From assembly GCA_964484205.1 (NCBI GenBank), contig CAZAEZ010000026.1, forward strand, positions 1 through 64,000: a stretch of DNA of 64,000 nucleotides, read 5' to 3'. Below are positions 1 to 8,791 of this stretch, piece by piece. The notes under the pieces are model-generated. The model was not told the DNA's origin. It searched no databases and saw only the letters and a list, made by a program, of their open reading frames with translations. The DNA comes from M3007 sp964484205. GTDB lineage: Bacteria > Bacteroidota > Bacteroidia > Chitinophagales > Saprospiraceae. Numbering within the stretch: position 1 is the first letter of the stretch; every line of letters begins with the position of its first letter. The position numbers were made by a program, and so were the translations under genes.

Positions 1-32
1 ACAGGGGGGTCAGTATCGTCCGGTAGAGGGGG

Positions 33-173
33 TCAATTTGGCCCGGAATCTTCAACCGTGGTGGAATCCGATTCGGCCCCGACACGGTTGCAGGGAACCT
101 CCTGGCTCCATGCCGACAGACTGGCGCCAAGCATCAGTCCCAATGTGACTTGAATGATATTTTGTGATTTCAT
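33..173 (-). CDS. possible short secreted peptide or 5' remnant of a secreted protein
   Basis: An ATG-started reading frame of 46 codons runs leftwards to a TGA. Its N-terminus looks like a signal peptide: Lys at position 2, then a hydrophobic stretch (VTLGLMLGASLSA) and a plausible cleavage site before QEVP. The mature part would be only about 22 residues. No family is recognisable. Either it is a genuine small secreted peptide, or a larger secreted protein whose frame is broken at about position 35. The sequence continues open in another frame toward the left edge, which fits a frameshift, but the window ends too soon to decide. It lies divergent from holA. Confidence 0.3.
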   Translation of the reverse strand: MKSQNIIQVTLGLMLGASLSAWSQEVPCNRVGAESDSTTVEDSGPN

Positions 174-360
174 AAAACAGCACCGGAATATGTTGTGCTA
201 ACGCATGGTTAACAAAATATAGTGGATTAAAATTCAATTTATTTGAAAGACTGTTTGAGTGCCCTGTTTTGGTGTGTGAAGCCCCCGGGAATTTTTGCAA
301 AAGAATAATGCCGGAAACCGGCAGCCAAAAGCCGGCGCCACCCAGTATCTTCGCCGAACG

Positions 361-1371
361 ATGAGTTTTGAGGAAATTATACGCCAGGTTAGCGCCGGTA
401 CCTTCAAGCCGGTTTACCTCCTGCACGGCGAGGAACCCTTTTTTATCGACCGGGTGGAAGCGGCTATCGAGGCGCATTGCCTGTCGGAAGCGGAAAAGGC
501 GTTTAACCAAACGGTGCTCTACGGAAAAGACGTTGATGCGGTGACGATGCTCGACTATCTCCGCCGCTTCCCCATGATGAGTGCACGCCAACTCGTGATT
601 TTGCGCGAAGCGCAGGAAATGAAAGGCCTGAATGACCTAGCTGCCTATGCGGAAAAGCCGATGGAAAGCACGGTGTTTGTCATTTGTTACAAACACAAAA
701 AACTCGACATGCGCAACCGGCTGGGGAAAACCCTGAAAGCAAACGCCGTAGTGTTGGAAAGCAAAAAACTGTACGACAACCAAGTGCCCGACTGGATTGT
801 CGGCTATTGCAAAGCCAATAAACTAAGCATCGAAATTCCGGCGGCCGCGCTTATCGCTGAATACCTGGGCGCCGACCTGGCCAAGATTTCCAATGAACTG
901 GACAAACTTGCGCTCAACATACCCGCCGAAAGCACCATTACCACCCGGCACGTGGAAACCTACATCGGGATCAGCAAAGACTACAATGTGTTTGAATTGC
1001 AGCGCGCTTTTGCCACCCGCGACCTGCCGAAGATTGCCCGCATCCAGCAGTATTTCCATGCGAACATTCGGAAAAATCCCCTGATCGTGACCATTTCCAG
1101 CTTGTACGCCTATTTTTCAAAAGTGTACATGCTGCATTTTTTACATGGAAAAAATGATGCGGAGATGGTCAGGGCGCTGGATTTGCGCTCCGACTGGTTC
1201 CTGAAAGAATACAAGCTCGCTGTGCGCAACTACTCCCTGCCCCAAACAGAGCACGTGCTGCACTTGCTCCGGCAATACGACTTGCGTTCCAAGGGCGTGG
1301 ACAACAACACCAGTACCACCGGCGATGCCGAGTTGATGAAAGAATTATTCTGGAAACTATTGCATGGGTAA
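361..1371 (+). CDS. holA: DNA polymerase III subunit delta
   Basis: The 336-aa protein matches HolA, the clamp-loader delta subunit that opens the beta sliding clamp during replication. The N-terminal block FKPVYLLHGEEPFFIDR (about residues 14-30) is the degenerate P-loop region typical of delta. The middle holds the lid region with ELDKLAL, followed by NVFELQRAFATRD in the collar domain. Length is normal for the family (about 340 aa). I chose the ATG at 361 because homologues begin with a short MSFEE/I-type lead before the P-loop region; the frame is open upstream to 295, but that stretch does not look coding. The gene converges on the mrp-like gene, with about 11 nt between stop codons. Confidence 0.92.
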   Translation: MSFEEIIRQVSAGTFKPVYLLHGEEPFFIDRVEAAIEAHCLSEAEKAFNQTVLYGKDVDAVTMLDYLRRFPMMSARQLVILREAQEMKGLNDLAAYAEKPMESTVFVICYKHKKLDMRNRLGKTLKANAVVLESKKLYDNQVPDWIVGYCKANKLSIEIPAAALIAEYLGADLAKISNELDKLALNIPAESTITTRHVETYIGISKDYNVFELQRAFATRDLPKIARIQQYFHANIRKNPLIVTISSLYAYFSKVYMLHFLHGKNDAEMVRALDLRSDWFLKEYKLAVRNYSLPQTEHVLHLLRQYDLRSKGVDNNTSTTGDAELMKELFWKLLHG

Positions 1372-1382
1372 TTGCCGAGGTT

Positions 1383-2474
1383 TTATTCCATCATTTTTAC
1401 CACCTGCGTAGGGCGCATCATTTCATTGCGCACCGCTACCTGCCGCAGGGTGTTTTCCGCCACGTGGAGGAAGGCTTCCGACATGATTCCGCCGTTTTCC
1501 TGTTCCACAGCCGGTTTGCCGGTATCGCCACCCTCGCGAATGCCCTGCACCAGCGGCACCTGGCCGAGCACCACCGATTGGCTGGCCAGCGCCAGTTTTT
1601 TGCCGCCGCCCTGGCCAAAAATGTAGTACTTGTTGTCGGGCAGTTCCTCCGGAGTGAACCAGGCCATATTTTCCACTACACCCAAAATGGGCACGTTGAT
1701 TTGCGGGAGCAGGAACATGTTCATCGCTTTCAACGCATCGGCAACGGCAACCTCCTGTGGCGTAGTCACCAGTACCACGCCGGTCACGGGTACCGTTTGC
1801 ACGAGCGTCAACTGCACATCGCCGGTGCCGGGGGGCAGGTCGACGATCAGGAAATCGAGCTCGTCCCAAAGCACATCGTTAAAAAACTGCTTGATGATCG
1901 CCGCCAGGCGCGGACCGCGCAATACCACGGCCTGCTCCGGTTCGATGATATTCCCGATACTGATGGTCGGCATCCCGTAGGCCATCAGCGGCACCATTTT
2001 CATCTGGCCGGTTATGTCCTGCACTTTCGGGCGCTGGCCGACGAGGCCCAGCATGGTTGGAATGCTTGGGCCGTATACGTCGGCATCCATCAGACCTACC
2101 CGGGCGCCCAGTTTTTTCAGGCCCAGAGCCAGGTTGACGGCCACCGTGCTTTTTCCCACACCGCCTTTCCCGGATGCTACTGCGATGATGTTTTTGATAT
2201 GCGGGACGGAACTGCTGCTTTTTTGGCTGTCGGCAGTGCGCGCCATGAAGTGGACATTGACGTTTGCCTTCGGGTACTGATCGACAATGGCCCCGATGCA
2301 GGCAAAATTCAGCTCGGCTTTGCCCTGCATTTGCAGCGATGGAACAGCCAGGGTGAAATTGACATTATCGCCGGTGATTTCCAGGTTTTCCACCATGCCG
2401 GCCGTTACGATGTCCCGACCGGTTTGCGGGTCTTTTACGGTGGCGAGTAATTTTAAAATTGCTTCTTTGTCCAT
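1383..2474 (-). CDS. Mrp/NBP35-type P-loop ATPase (Fe-S cluster carrier)
   Basis: A 363-aa protein with an N-terminal MIP18/DUF59 domain (about residues 1-80) followed by a ParA/MinD-type P-loop domain. The deviant Walker A GKGGVGKS is at residues 102-109, with DADVYGPS and DLPPGTGD motifs further on. The family (Mrp/ApbC) loads or carries iron-sulfur clusters for delivery to apoproteins in the cytosol. Where many family members have a CPxC pair after the VENM motif, this protein has VENMAWFTPEEL, so the bridging cysteines are missing. Cluster handling may therefore use other ligands. Start ATG at 2474. The region upstream carries an inverted-repeat element. Confidence 0.9.
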   Translation of the reverse strand: MDKEAILKLLATVKDPQTGRDIVTAGMVENLEITGDNVNFTLAVPSLQMQGKAELNFACIGAIVDQYPKANVNVHFMARTADSQKSSSSVPHIKNIIAVASGKGGVGKSTVAVNLALGLKKLGARVGLMDADVYGPSIPTMLGLVGQRPKVQDITGQMKMVPLMAYGMPTISIGNIIEPEQAVVLRGPRLAAIIKQFFNDVLWDELDFLIVDLPPGTGDVQLTLVQTVPVTGVVLVTTPQEVAVADALKAMNMFLLPQINVPILGVVENMAWFTPEELPDNKYYIFGQGGGKKLALASQSVVLGQVPLVQGIREGGDTGKPAVEQENGGIMSEAFLHVAENTLRQVAVRNEMMRPTQVVKMME

Positions 2475-2578
2475 ACGTGTTGCGAATTTTTAATTCGCTT
2501 GTTTATTTTTAAAAAAAAAACTGCACAAAGGAACGATGAAAAAATAACCTCACTATTTATCCTGGCCTTGCGCGGAAT

Positions 2579-2658
2579 ATCGTAACGCCGATCCCCGATC
2601 GGCGTACACTACGGCGGGCACTGCGTGGCAAACGCCGATTGGGGATCGGCATTACGAT
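2579..2658. repeat. REP-like inverted repeat with CGCCGAT...ATCGGCG cores
   Basis: Two 27-bp arms (2579-2605 and 2632-2658) are reverse complements with two mismatches, separated by 26 bp. Each arm is itself a hairpin (ACGCCGAT, short loop, ATCGGCGT). It occupies most of the 265-nt gap between the CoA-transferase stop and the mrp-like start; nothing else is seen in the gap except an A-rich run at about 2510. The core resembles the palindromes at 32612-32675. It may be a dispersed palindromic (BIME-like) element. Confidence 0.7.
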
Positions 2659-2739
2659 TCATGCTGCGAATCGTGAAATTTTTTTCATCGTTACAAGGTG
2701 CACGTTGGGATGTTTTTTTCAGTCAAATCACTGCGAAAC

Positions 2740-3843
2740 CTAAACCGGGTTCTCCGCTCCATGCTGTAGTGTGAAAGCCACCGTTTGCAGCCGCCGGGTT
2801 AATGTTCCATCAGGTAACAATTCTTCAAGGATCATGTTCTGCGCTGCGGGTAGTTCAAAAACGGCAGGCATATCCCGAATTTGCGCTGCGGGCACATGGT
2901 GCGTTTTCAACAGGTTGAGCCAGCTATTCAAATCGTTTTTTGAAAAAACAGCCTGCAGCGCCGAATTGAGTTTCGCGCGGTTCAAAAGCCGCGCCTGGTT
3001 GGTTTGGAAATCCGGATTTTCAAACAGGTCAATCCGGTTCAGGCAGGTGCAAAGTTGCTGAAATTGGCGTTCAGTGCCAACTGCCAGCAGAATTTGTTTA
3101 CCATCGGCACAACTGTACGAATCGCCATAGGGCGCAATGTTGGGGTGCTGGAGTCCCATGCGTTGCGGCACATGGCCGGCCATAAGCCAATTCGTTGCCT
3201 GGTTGGCCAGCGATGCCAGGGCGCTCTCCAAGAGGGAAACACAAACCGTGGCGCCAGTGCCCAGCCGTTCGCGTTGCAGCAGCGCAATCAGGATGGCCTC
3301 TTTCAACTGATGCGCAGCCAGCAGGTCAATCAGGGCCACCGGCATTTTGACCGGCGGGCAGCCGGCTTCTCCGGTCATATACAAAAAACCGGCCTCTGCC
3401 TGTAAAACCACATCAAAGGCAGGCGTTTCGTCTTCCGGATCGGCAAAGGCATTGAGCTGGGCATAAATCAACCGTGGATGTTTGCGCCGCAGGGATTCGG
3501 CGTCAAAGCCCAGTTTTCGGGCGGAGGACGGTCTGAAATTGGAAATTACGATATCGGCTTCCAGGGCCAGTTCCAGGGCTTTTCGATGGTCTTCCGGATT
3601 TCCCAGGTCGAGCAGGAGGTGCGTTTTTCCCCAGTTGACACTGCAAAAGTAGGCCGACGCCGGGGCGGCGGGATTTTCAGCAGGGAGTTTCCAACTGCGG
3701 GTCATGTCGCCGCCGGTAGTTTTGTTCTCGATTTTGATAACTTCGGCCCCGAGTTCGGCGAAAAACATGCCTACCGCGGGCCCGGCGAGCACGGAGGCAA
3801 ATTCGACGACTTTGAGGCCTTTAAAAAGCGAATCCTGGATCAT
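2740..3843 (-). CDS. CaiB/BaiF family (family III) CoA-transferase
   Basis: A 367-aa protein of the formyl-CoA/carnitine-CoA transferase family, which moves CoA between carboxylic acids. The N-terminal family signature LKVVEFASVLAGPAVGMFF is at about residues 10-28, followed by LGAEVIKIE. The catalytic aspartate is probably Asp173 in PVALIDLLAAHQ, which matches the position of the Frc nucleophile. The protein is slightly shorter than Frc (about 420 aa), as is common for stand-alone members. The substrate cannot be read from the sequence, and no oxalate or carnitine genes are nearby. It is divergent from nnr with only 5 nt between start codons, so the promoters must overlap the opposing coding region. 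Confidence 0.88.
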   Translation of the reverse strand: MIQDSLFKGLKVVEFASVLAGPAVGMFFAELGAEVIKIENKTTGGDMTRSWKLPAENPAAPASAYFCSVNWGKTHLLLDLGNPEDHRKALELALEADIVISNFRPSSARKLGFDAESLRRKHPRLIYAQLNAFADPEDETPAFDVVLQAEAGFLYMTGEAGCPPVKMPVALIDLLAAHQLKEAILIALLQRERLGTGATVCVSLLESALASLANQATNWLMAGHVPQRMGLQHPNIAPYGDSYSCADGKQILLAVGTERQFQQLCTCLNRIDLFENPDFQTNQARLLNRAKLNSALQAVFSKNDLNSWLNLLKTHHVPAAQIRDMPAVFELPAAQNMILEELLPDGTLTRRLQTVAFTLQHGAENPV

Positions 3844-3848
3844 TTATT

Positions 3849-5360
3849 ATGAAGGTTTTTCTGACGGAACAAATACGCAACTGGGATACTTACACCATTG
3901 AACGCGAGCCGATCGCGTCTGTGGACCTGATGAACCGCGCGGCCCGTGTTTTTACGGAATGGTTTGCCGATTTGTACACCGACACCGAAAAACCGGTTTA
4001 TATCCTTGCGGGTACCGGCAACAATGGTGGCGATGGTCTTGCCGTGGCGCGCATGCTGCATGAGCAATTTTACGCGGTAAAGGTATTCGTTTGCGATTTT
4101 ACGGGAAAACACAGTGCCGATTTTGATGCACAGGTAGCGGCGTTGCCGCCAAACAAGGCGGTCGACCTCATTTGGCTAAAGTCGGCGTCCGGTTTTCCTG
4201 AAGTGCCTGAAAACGCCGTGCTGATCGATGCGCTGTTCGGGTCGGGGCTGACCCGGCCGCTCGAAGGCGCCTGGGCTGAGATTATCGAGCGGATAAATGC
4301 CTTGCCCAACGAAAAAGTTGCCATTGATTTGCCCAGCGGCTTGTTTGCCGACCGGTTTAGTCCCGGGCCTAGTGTGCACGCTACGCACACGTTTAGTTTT
4401 GAACGGCCCAAACTCGCCTTCTTTTTTTCAGAAAATAACGGGCGGGTAGGGGAGTGGGCGTTCGGAAGTATCGGCCTCCACCCGGAGTATTCGGATAAAA
4501 CGCAAACGCCATTTTATTATCTGACCAAAATCCTGATCAAAAATTTATTCAAACCGCGTCCGCGCTTTTCGCACAAAGGCACCTTCGGCCACGCGCTCCT
4601 GTGCAACGGGAGCCTGGGGAAAATTGGCGCGGCCGTGCTGGCGGCTGATGCCTGTCTGCGTTCAGGCCTGGGCCTGTTGACTTTGCATACGCCGCATTGC
4701 GGATACGAAATTTTGCAAACCCGGCTGCCCGAGGCCATGTGCAGCATAGATGCTTCCGGAACCTGCTGGACCAATTTGCCCAATCTGGCGCCCTTCTCGG
4801 CCATCGGCGCCGGGTGTGGAATCGGCCAGGATGCGCGGACTGCCCAGGTGCTCAAGCGCTTGATCCAAACCGCGCCGGTACCGCTTGTGCTGGATGCGGA
4901 TGCGTTGAATTTGTTGGCCAAACACCCGGCCTGGTTTCATTTTTTGCCGCAAGGGACGATCCTGACGCCGCACCCGAAGGAATTTGAACGCCTGTTCGGC
5001 GCCAGCGCGAATATGTTTGAACGCAATGCGTTGCAACGGGCCAAGGCGCAGGAATTGCAGGTGTATATCATTTTAAAAGGCGCTTACACTGCCATTGCTT
5101 GCCCCGACGGCAGCTGTTGGTTCAACTCAACCGGCAACCCCGGTATGGCCACAGGCGGCAGCGGCGATGTGCTTTTGGGTTTGCTGACCGGATTGCTGGC
5201 ACAGGGCTACGAGCCGCGCAGCGCCTGTTTGCTCGGGGTTTGGCTGCATGGCCGGGCGGGTGATCTGGCTGCTGCAGAAAAAAGCCAGGCCGGCATGACG
5301 GCGGGCGACATCGTTTCGAAACTGGGGATGGCCTGGCAACAGTTAGAGCTGGATTTGTGA
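3849..5360 (+). CDS. nnr: bifunctional NAD(P)HX epimerase / ADP-dependent NAD(P)HX dehydratase
   Basis: A 503-aa two-domain metabolite-repair enzyme. The N-terminal YjeF_N domain (about residues 1-215) epimerises R/S NAD(P)HX; its AGTGNNGGDG motif is at residues 54-63. The C-terminal ribokinase-like domain (about 225-503) is the dehydratase that restores NAD(P)H using ADP. It shows TPHPKEFERLFG and NPGMATGGSGDVL, the latter being the family's nucleotide-binding GxGD motif with Ser in place of the usual Thr. Length is standard for the fusion. It is followed by a strong bidirectional terminator shared with trxA. Confidence 0.93.
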   Translation: MKVFLTEQIRNWDTYTIEREPIASVDLMNRAARVFTEWFADLYTDTEKPVYILAGTGNNGGDGLAVARMLHEQFYAVKVFVCDFTGKHSADFDAQVAALPPNKAVDLIWLKSASGFPEVPENAVLIDALFGSGLTRPLEGAWAEIIERINALPNEKVAIDLPSGLFADRFSPGPSVHATHTFSFERPKLAFFFSENNGRVGEWAFGSIGLHPEYSDKTQTPFYYLTKILIKNLFKPRPRFSHKGTFGHALLCNGSLGKIGAAVLAADACLRSGLGLLTLHTPHCGYEILQTRLPEAMCSIDASGTCWTNLPNLAPFSAIGAGCGIGQDARTAQVLKRLIQTAPVPLVLDADALNLLAKHPAWFHFLPQGTILTPHPKEFERLFGASANMFERNALQRAKAQELQVYIILKGAYTAIACPDGSCWFNSTGNPGMATGGSGDVLLGLLTGLLAQGYEPRSACLLGVWLHGRAGDLAAAEKSQAGMTAGDIVSKLGMAWQQLELDL

Positions 5361-5382
5361 AACTATGCTCCGGAAAATGAAA

Positions 5383-5412
5383 ACGGCGTTTGGTTTCGAA
5401 ACCAAACGCCGT
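5383..5412. terminator. bidirectional hairpin terminator, perfect 30-bp palindrome
   Basis: Each half is 15 bp (ACGGCGTTTGGTTTC and its exact reverse complement), with the axis between 5397 and 5398. It sits between the convergent nnr (stop 5360) and trxA (stop 5433). T-rich tracts follow on both strands (GATGCATTTT on plus, TTTCATTTTCC on minus), so it can terminate both transcripts. Confidence 0.85.
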
Positions 5413-5432
5413 GATGCATTTTAATGGTCATT

Positions 5433-5756
5433 TTATGCCGACAGCAACGCCTCGATTTTATCCTGAAGCGTCTTTTTGGACTGTGCACCGACGATTTTCT
5501 CTTTCAACTCACCGTTTTTGAAGAGCAGGAAAGTTGGAATACCCCGCACATTGTATTGCATGGGTGTTTCCGGGTTATCGTCTACATTAAGTTTGCCAAC
5601 TACTACACGGTCTTTGTAATCATTGGCCAATTCTTCAACAACCGGGCTCATCAGGCGGCAGGGGCCACACCATTCTGCCCAAAGGTCGATTAACGTGACC
5701 TTGTCGTTTTGAAGGACTTCTTGTTGAAAATTACCATCCGTGAATTCGAATGCCAT
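5433..5756 (-). CDS. trxA: thioredoxin
   Basis: A 107-aa classical thioredoxin, the cytosolic disulfide reductant that is itself reduced by thioredoxin reductase. The active site WCGPC is at residues 29-33 and the cis-proline loop RGIPT carries Pro75. No signal peptide or extra domain is present, so it is the cytoplasmic form. Length matches E. coli TrxA (about 108 aa). It is probably monocistronic, with its own TAnnTTTG promoter box at 5838-5845 and a shared terminator downstream. Confidence 0.95.
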   Translation of the reverse strand: MAFEFTDGNFQQEVLQNDKVTLIDLWAEWCGPCRLMSPVVEELANDYKDRVVVGKLNVDDNPETPMQYNVRGIPTFLLFKNGELKEKIVGAQSKKTLQDKIEALLSA

Positions 5757-5837
5757 TGCTGCTAAAAGTTTTATGAAAAGATAAAATAGGCGTTTTGCTA
5801 TTTTGATGTTGAAACATCATTTGGACTGAATTGGTTG

Positions 5838-5845
5838 CAAAGGTA
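5838..5845 (-). promoter_or_regulatory. Bacteroidota-type -7 box upstream of trxA
   Basis: On the minus strand this reads TACCTTTG, a match to the TAnnTTTG -7 consensus of Bacteroidota sigma factors. It lies 82 nt upstream of the trxA start. No clear -33 TTG is seen at the right distance. Confidence 0.5.
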
Positions 5846-5915
5846 ACGCTCTTAGCCAGGGTTGATGGGCCGAAAGAATCAAAAATGTCCTGGCTAAAAC
5901 ATTTTCAACTCAACT

Positions 5916-6536
5916 TCAGGAAACCCACTCGGCCAGCTGGGCAAAAAAACTGAGGACCAAGGCAGGCTTGAGCACAATCAGAAACAGCAAGCCGAAGATG
6001 GCGCCGTACAGGTGCGCTACATGATCGATGCCGTCTCCACCGCGTTGGGATGCCCTGGAAGAATACCAGATATAAAAAATCCCGAACACGATTCCCGGGA
6101 TCGGAATCGGGATAAACATGAGGTACAGGCTGTTGGTCGGATAGATCAGAATGGAGGCAAACAACACCGCCGAAACTGCCCCCGAAGCGCCAATACTGGC
6201 AAAACTTGGCGAATCCCGGTACCGGTAATAGGTGGCCAGCGAAGCAGCGACAATGGCGATCAGGTAGAAAAACAAATACACCATTTGCCCAACGCCCGGA
6301 AAAATGATGGAAAACCACTGCTCCACGAATCCGCCGAAAAAGTACAACGTGAGCATATTGAACAGCAGGTGCATGTAATCGCCGTGCAGAAATCCGGCGG
6401 TCAACCAGCGGTAGTATTCTTTGTCGCGTTGTTCGGCATAGGGCCAGTGTTTGCACTTGACGATTACATCCGGATTGTTAAACGCCCAAAGCGAAAAGGC
6501 TACGGTAAAACCAATAAGGAGATAGGTAATGAACAT
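5916..6536 (-). CDS. rhomboid family intramembrane serine protease
   Basis: A 206-aa polytopic protein with about six hydrophobic segments. Rhomboids cleave transmembrane substrates inside the bilayer with a Ser-His dyad. The likely nucleophile is Ser118 in GASGAVS, the partner is His175 in HVAHLYG, and the N-terminal His56/Asn60 pair (HLLFNMLTL) matches the oxyanion-site residues. The length is that of the compact rhomboid core. The substrate is unknown. It may be co-transcribed after rlmH (46-nt gap, same strand). Confidence 0.9.
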   Translation of the reverse strand: MFITYLLIGFTVAFSLWAFNNPDVIVKCKHWPYAEQRDKEYYRWLTAGFLHGDYMHLLFNMLTLYFFGGFVEQWFSIIFPGVGQMVYLFFYLIAIVAASLATYYRYRDSPSFASIGASGAVSAVLFASILIYPTNSLYLMFIPIPIPGIVFGIFYIWYSSRASQRGGDGIDHVAHLYGAIFGLLFLIVLKPALVLSFFAQLAEWVS

Positions 6537-6582
6537 AGTTAAATCTGGATTTGCTGGTTAAAATAAACCGTACCGGTTGCGG

Positions 6583-7053
6583 TTACGGATTATGGTACGG
6601 CTCGTTGCGCAGGATCGTCATTGCCCGGTAGAGTTGTTCTAAAAAGAACAATCGAACCATTTGATGCGAAAAGGTAAGGCGACTCAGGGAAATCTGGGCA
6701 TTTGCCCGGTCATATAAATCCTGCGAAAACCCGAATGCACCACCGATCAAAAAGATCAATCGCCGGTGCGAACCGTGCAGGCGTTGTTCCAGCCATTCGG
6801 CCAATTCCACGGAGGTGTATTGCCTGCCGCGTTCGTCAAGCAGCACCAAATAGTCGTCCGGTTTTAACTTATCCAACACCATCCGGCTTTCCTCCTGCTT
6901 GAGCAGTACGCCGTCGGTGGTTTTGATTTTTGAGTTGGGTAAAACGGTATAGCTGAACGGCAAATAATGGCTCAGCCGTTTGGCAAATAGCGCGGTGCCG
7001 GTTTCCAGGTATGCTTCGGTGGTTTTGCCGATAACCCAAACTTCAACTTTCAT
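6583..7053 (-). CDS. rlmH: 23S rRNA (pseudouridine-1915-N3)-methyltransferase
   Basis: A 156-aa SPOUT-class methyltransferase that methylates pseudouridine 1915 in helix 69 of 23S rRNA on assembled ribosomes. The knot signature LIGGAFGFS is present, followed by the conserved tail LSRLTFSHQMVR, EQLYRA and the C-terminal EPYHNP (family YHK/YHN end). Length equals E. coli RlmH (155 aa). ATG start at 7053. It follows the SWIM-domain gene on the same strand with a gap of about 28 nt, so the two may share a transcript. Confidence 0.95.
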   Translation of the reverse strand: MKVEVWVIGKTTEAYLETGTALFAKRLSHYLPFSYTVLPNSKIKTTDGVLLKQEESRMVLDKLKPDDYLVLLDERGRQYTSVELAEWLEQRLHGSHRRLIFLIGGAFGFSQDLYDRANAQISLSRLTFSHQMVRLFFLEQLYRAMTILRNEPYHNP

Positions 7054-7081
7054 AGGACGGGCAAGTTAGGAATAGTAGGCG

Positions 7082-8791
7082 TCAGGATGCAGGTGGAAAG
7101 GCGAAGCGCCCTTTGGATTTTGGGAAAAGTTCGGCAAGTTCTTCCGGCAGGGACTGGCGGTCCGGAAAGCGGGCTATCAGTGCCACAATAATTTCGTTGA
7201 CCAACGCGGCCTGATTGATTCGCAGTAGGCTGGTCAGATTTAGGCGCACCTGTTCGGCTGCCTGGCGCCCGAAATGGTCCGTCAGGTAAGCGGACAGGTT
7301 GTTGATGTAAAAATTGCGAACAAAGGCCTGATGTGTGGGAAGCAGAGCCGCCTCATATTCCTGAAGTAAGGCAAGATTGCCCTGTTGTTTGATTACTGTG
7401 GTGAGGGTGTCCAAATCGCCGTCGGCAGCCAGCAAAGGCGCCAGAACGGCAATGTTCCCGGCCGATTGGAATTTCCCCAACAGGCTCGCCCGCTCTTTTG
7501 GCCAGCCGGAACCACTCAGGGTTTTCAAGCGCAAATAAATCGCCTCAGAGCCATTTCGCTGGAACATCCGCCGCAATACGGTTTTGTACCGGCTTTTGTT
7601 GCCGGCGTTTTCAGCGGCTTTCAGAATCATGTTTTCCAGCTCCCGAACCTGTAAGGGGTTCAACGTTTTTTGATCCAGGAAGTGCTCGCAAACGGCCAGC
7701 ACGGCTTCCCAGCGCTGCAATTGATGCAGACAATCGAGGGCTTTTTTGGCCAGGCCGGGATGTTGGTCATAATCCTGCAAAACCCGGACGACTGCTTCCG
7801 GCAGGTTGCGTTGAGCCAAGGCCGCCACAAAAAGATTCAGGGTGCGTTGAGGCGCCGGGAACGGTGTGCGGTCGAACAACAGGCGGATTTGCTCGAACCA
7901 ATCCGGTTCGGTTGCGTCGGTGTACAGAAAGGCGATCACCGGGGTTTCCAGTTCGGCAGGAAAGTCGGTTTGTTCCAGGAGTTCCAGCAGAAAACTGCGG
8001 CGGTTTTCACGCAATTCCGGCGAAAGATTTTCCGGTCGTAGGTCAATCAGGTTTGTGACTGCATTTTGGCAAAACTCCAGCAATTGCCGTCGTTTTGGGT
8101 TGTCCAGATTTGGAAGGACGGGGATGATTTTTTGTAAAAGTGCCGTCGTGATCTGGAAAACGGCCAGCACGTTGGATTCTTCCCTTGCGGCGGCCAGCTG
8201 GGCATCCAGGTTCAGGAGGGTTTTCCGTAAACGCCGGATTTCGGCATCTTTCAGTTCGCGTGTGCCGGCATTTCTTGGGAGTGCGGTGTCGAACACCAAC
8301 GTAAACGGGTTTTCAACACCGGTAAACTGGCTTGCAAACCAGGTTTTCAGCGCCAGGGAAAAATCGCGATCCTGGCGGGCATACTCGCGTACAAAGGCTG
8401 CCAGGTCTGCGCCAGAGGCGTTTTTTAATACATTGGGCACACTCAACCGGCCGTCATCTGCGGTGGATTTGCCGGCAGTACGCGCCTGGCGCGCTTCACT
8501 TTTTTGTTCGAGAAACTGCCGGATCTTAACCAGCCCGGCTGCAATGTGCGCACACATAAGCCGCCTTCCGGCAGGCCAGCATTCACAGGTAAACGCTTTG
8601 ATCCGGTGTGGCGTGATCATGATTTCCACTTCAAATTGCTGATCTTCAGTATCTGAAATTTGGGCTACCCAAAAATGTTTTTCTACTTCCTGAAGGTTGC
8701 GCACAGCGCCGGCTTGCACCAGGTCCTGGGCCGTATTCCAGGTACTTGGATTGATGTGAAACTCGAAGTTTTTCAGCCAGAGTTTTTGCAC
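7082..8791 (-). CDS. SWIM zinc-finger domain protein
   Basis: A 569-aa protein with one clear domain: an N-terminal SWIM zinc finger, Cys69-x-Cys71-x8-Cys80-x-His82 (CECWPAGRRLMCAH). SWIM fingers bind DNA or protein partners and often accompany SNF2-type helicases; here there is no ATPase domain and no helicase neighbour. The remaining 480 residues are alpha-helical by composition (Leu, Ala, Gln and Arg rich, HEAT/TPR-like) with no recognisable catalytic motif. Translation appears to start at a GTG (8791): no in-frame ATG precedes the finger, and the WLKNFEFHIN segment is typical of family N-termini. Function is unknown. Confidence 0.8.
   Translation of the reverse strand: MQKLWLKNFEFHINPSTWNTAQDLVQAGAVRNLQEVEKHFWVAQISDTEDQQFEVEIMITPHRIKAFTCECWPAGRRLMCAHIAAGLVKIRQFLEQKSEARQARTAGKSTADDGRLSVPNVLKNASGADLAAFVREYARQDRDFSLALKTWFASQFTGVENPFTLVFDTALPRNAGTRELKDAEIRRLRKTLLNLDAQLAAAREESNVLAVFQITTALLQKIIPVLPNLDNPKRRQLLEFCQNAVTNLIDLRPENLSPELRENRRSFLLELLEQTDFPAELETPVIAFLYTDATEPDWFEQIRLLFDRTPFPAPQRTLNLFVAALAQRNLPEAVVRVLQDYDQHPGLAKKALDCLHQLQRWEAVLAVCEHFLDQKTLNPLQVRELENMILKAAENAGNKSRYKTVLRRMFQRNGSEAIYLRLKTLSGSGWPKERASLLGKFQSAGNIAVLAPLLAADGDLDTLTTVIKQQGNLALLQEYEAALLPTHQAFVRNFYINNLSAYLTDHFGRQAAEQVRLNLTSLLRINQAALVNEIIVALIARFPDRQSLPEELAELFPKSKGRFAFPPAS

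Noticed and set aside
1464..2450. 328-aa frame opposite the mrp-like gene
   Set aside because: Antisense to a gene with intact P-loop motifs; His/Gln-rich composition without domain.
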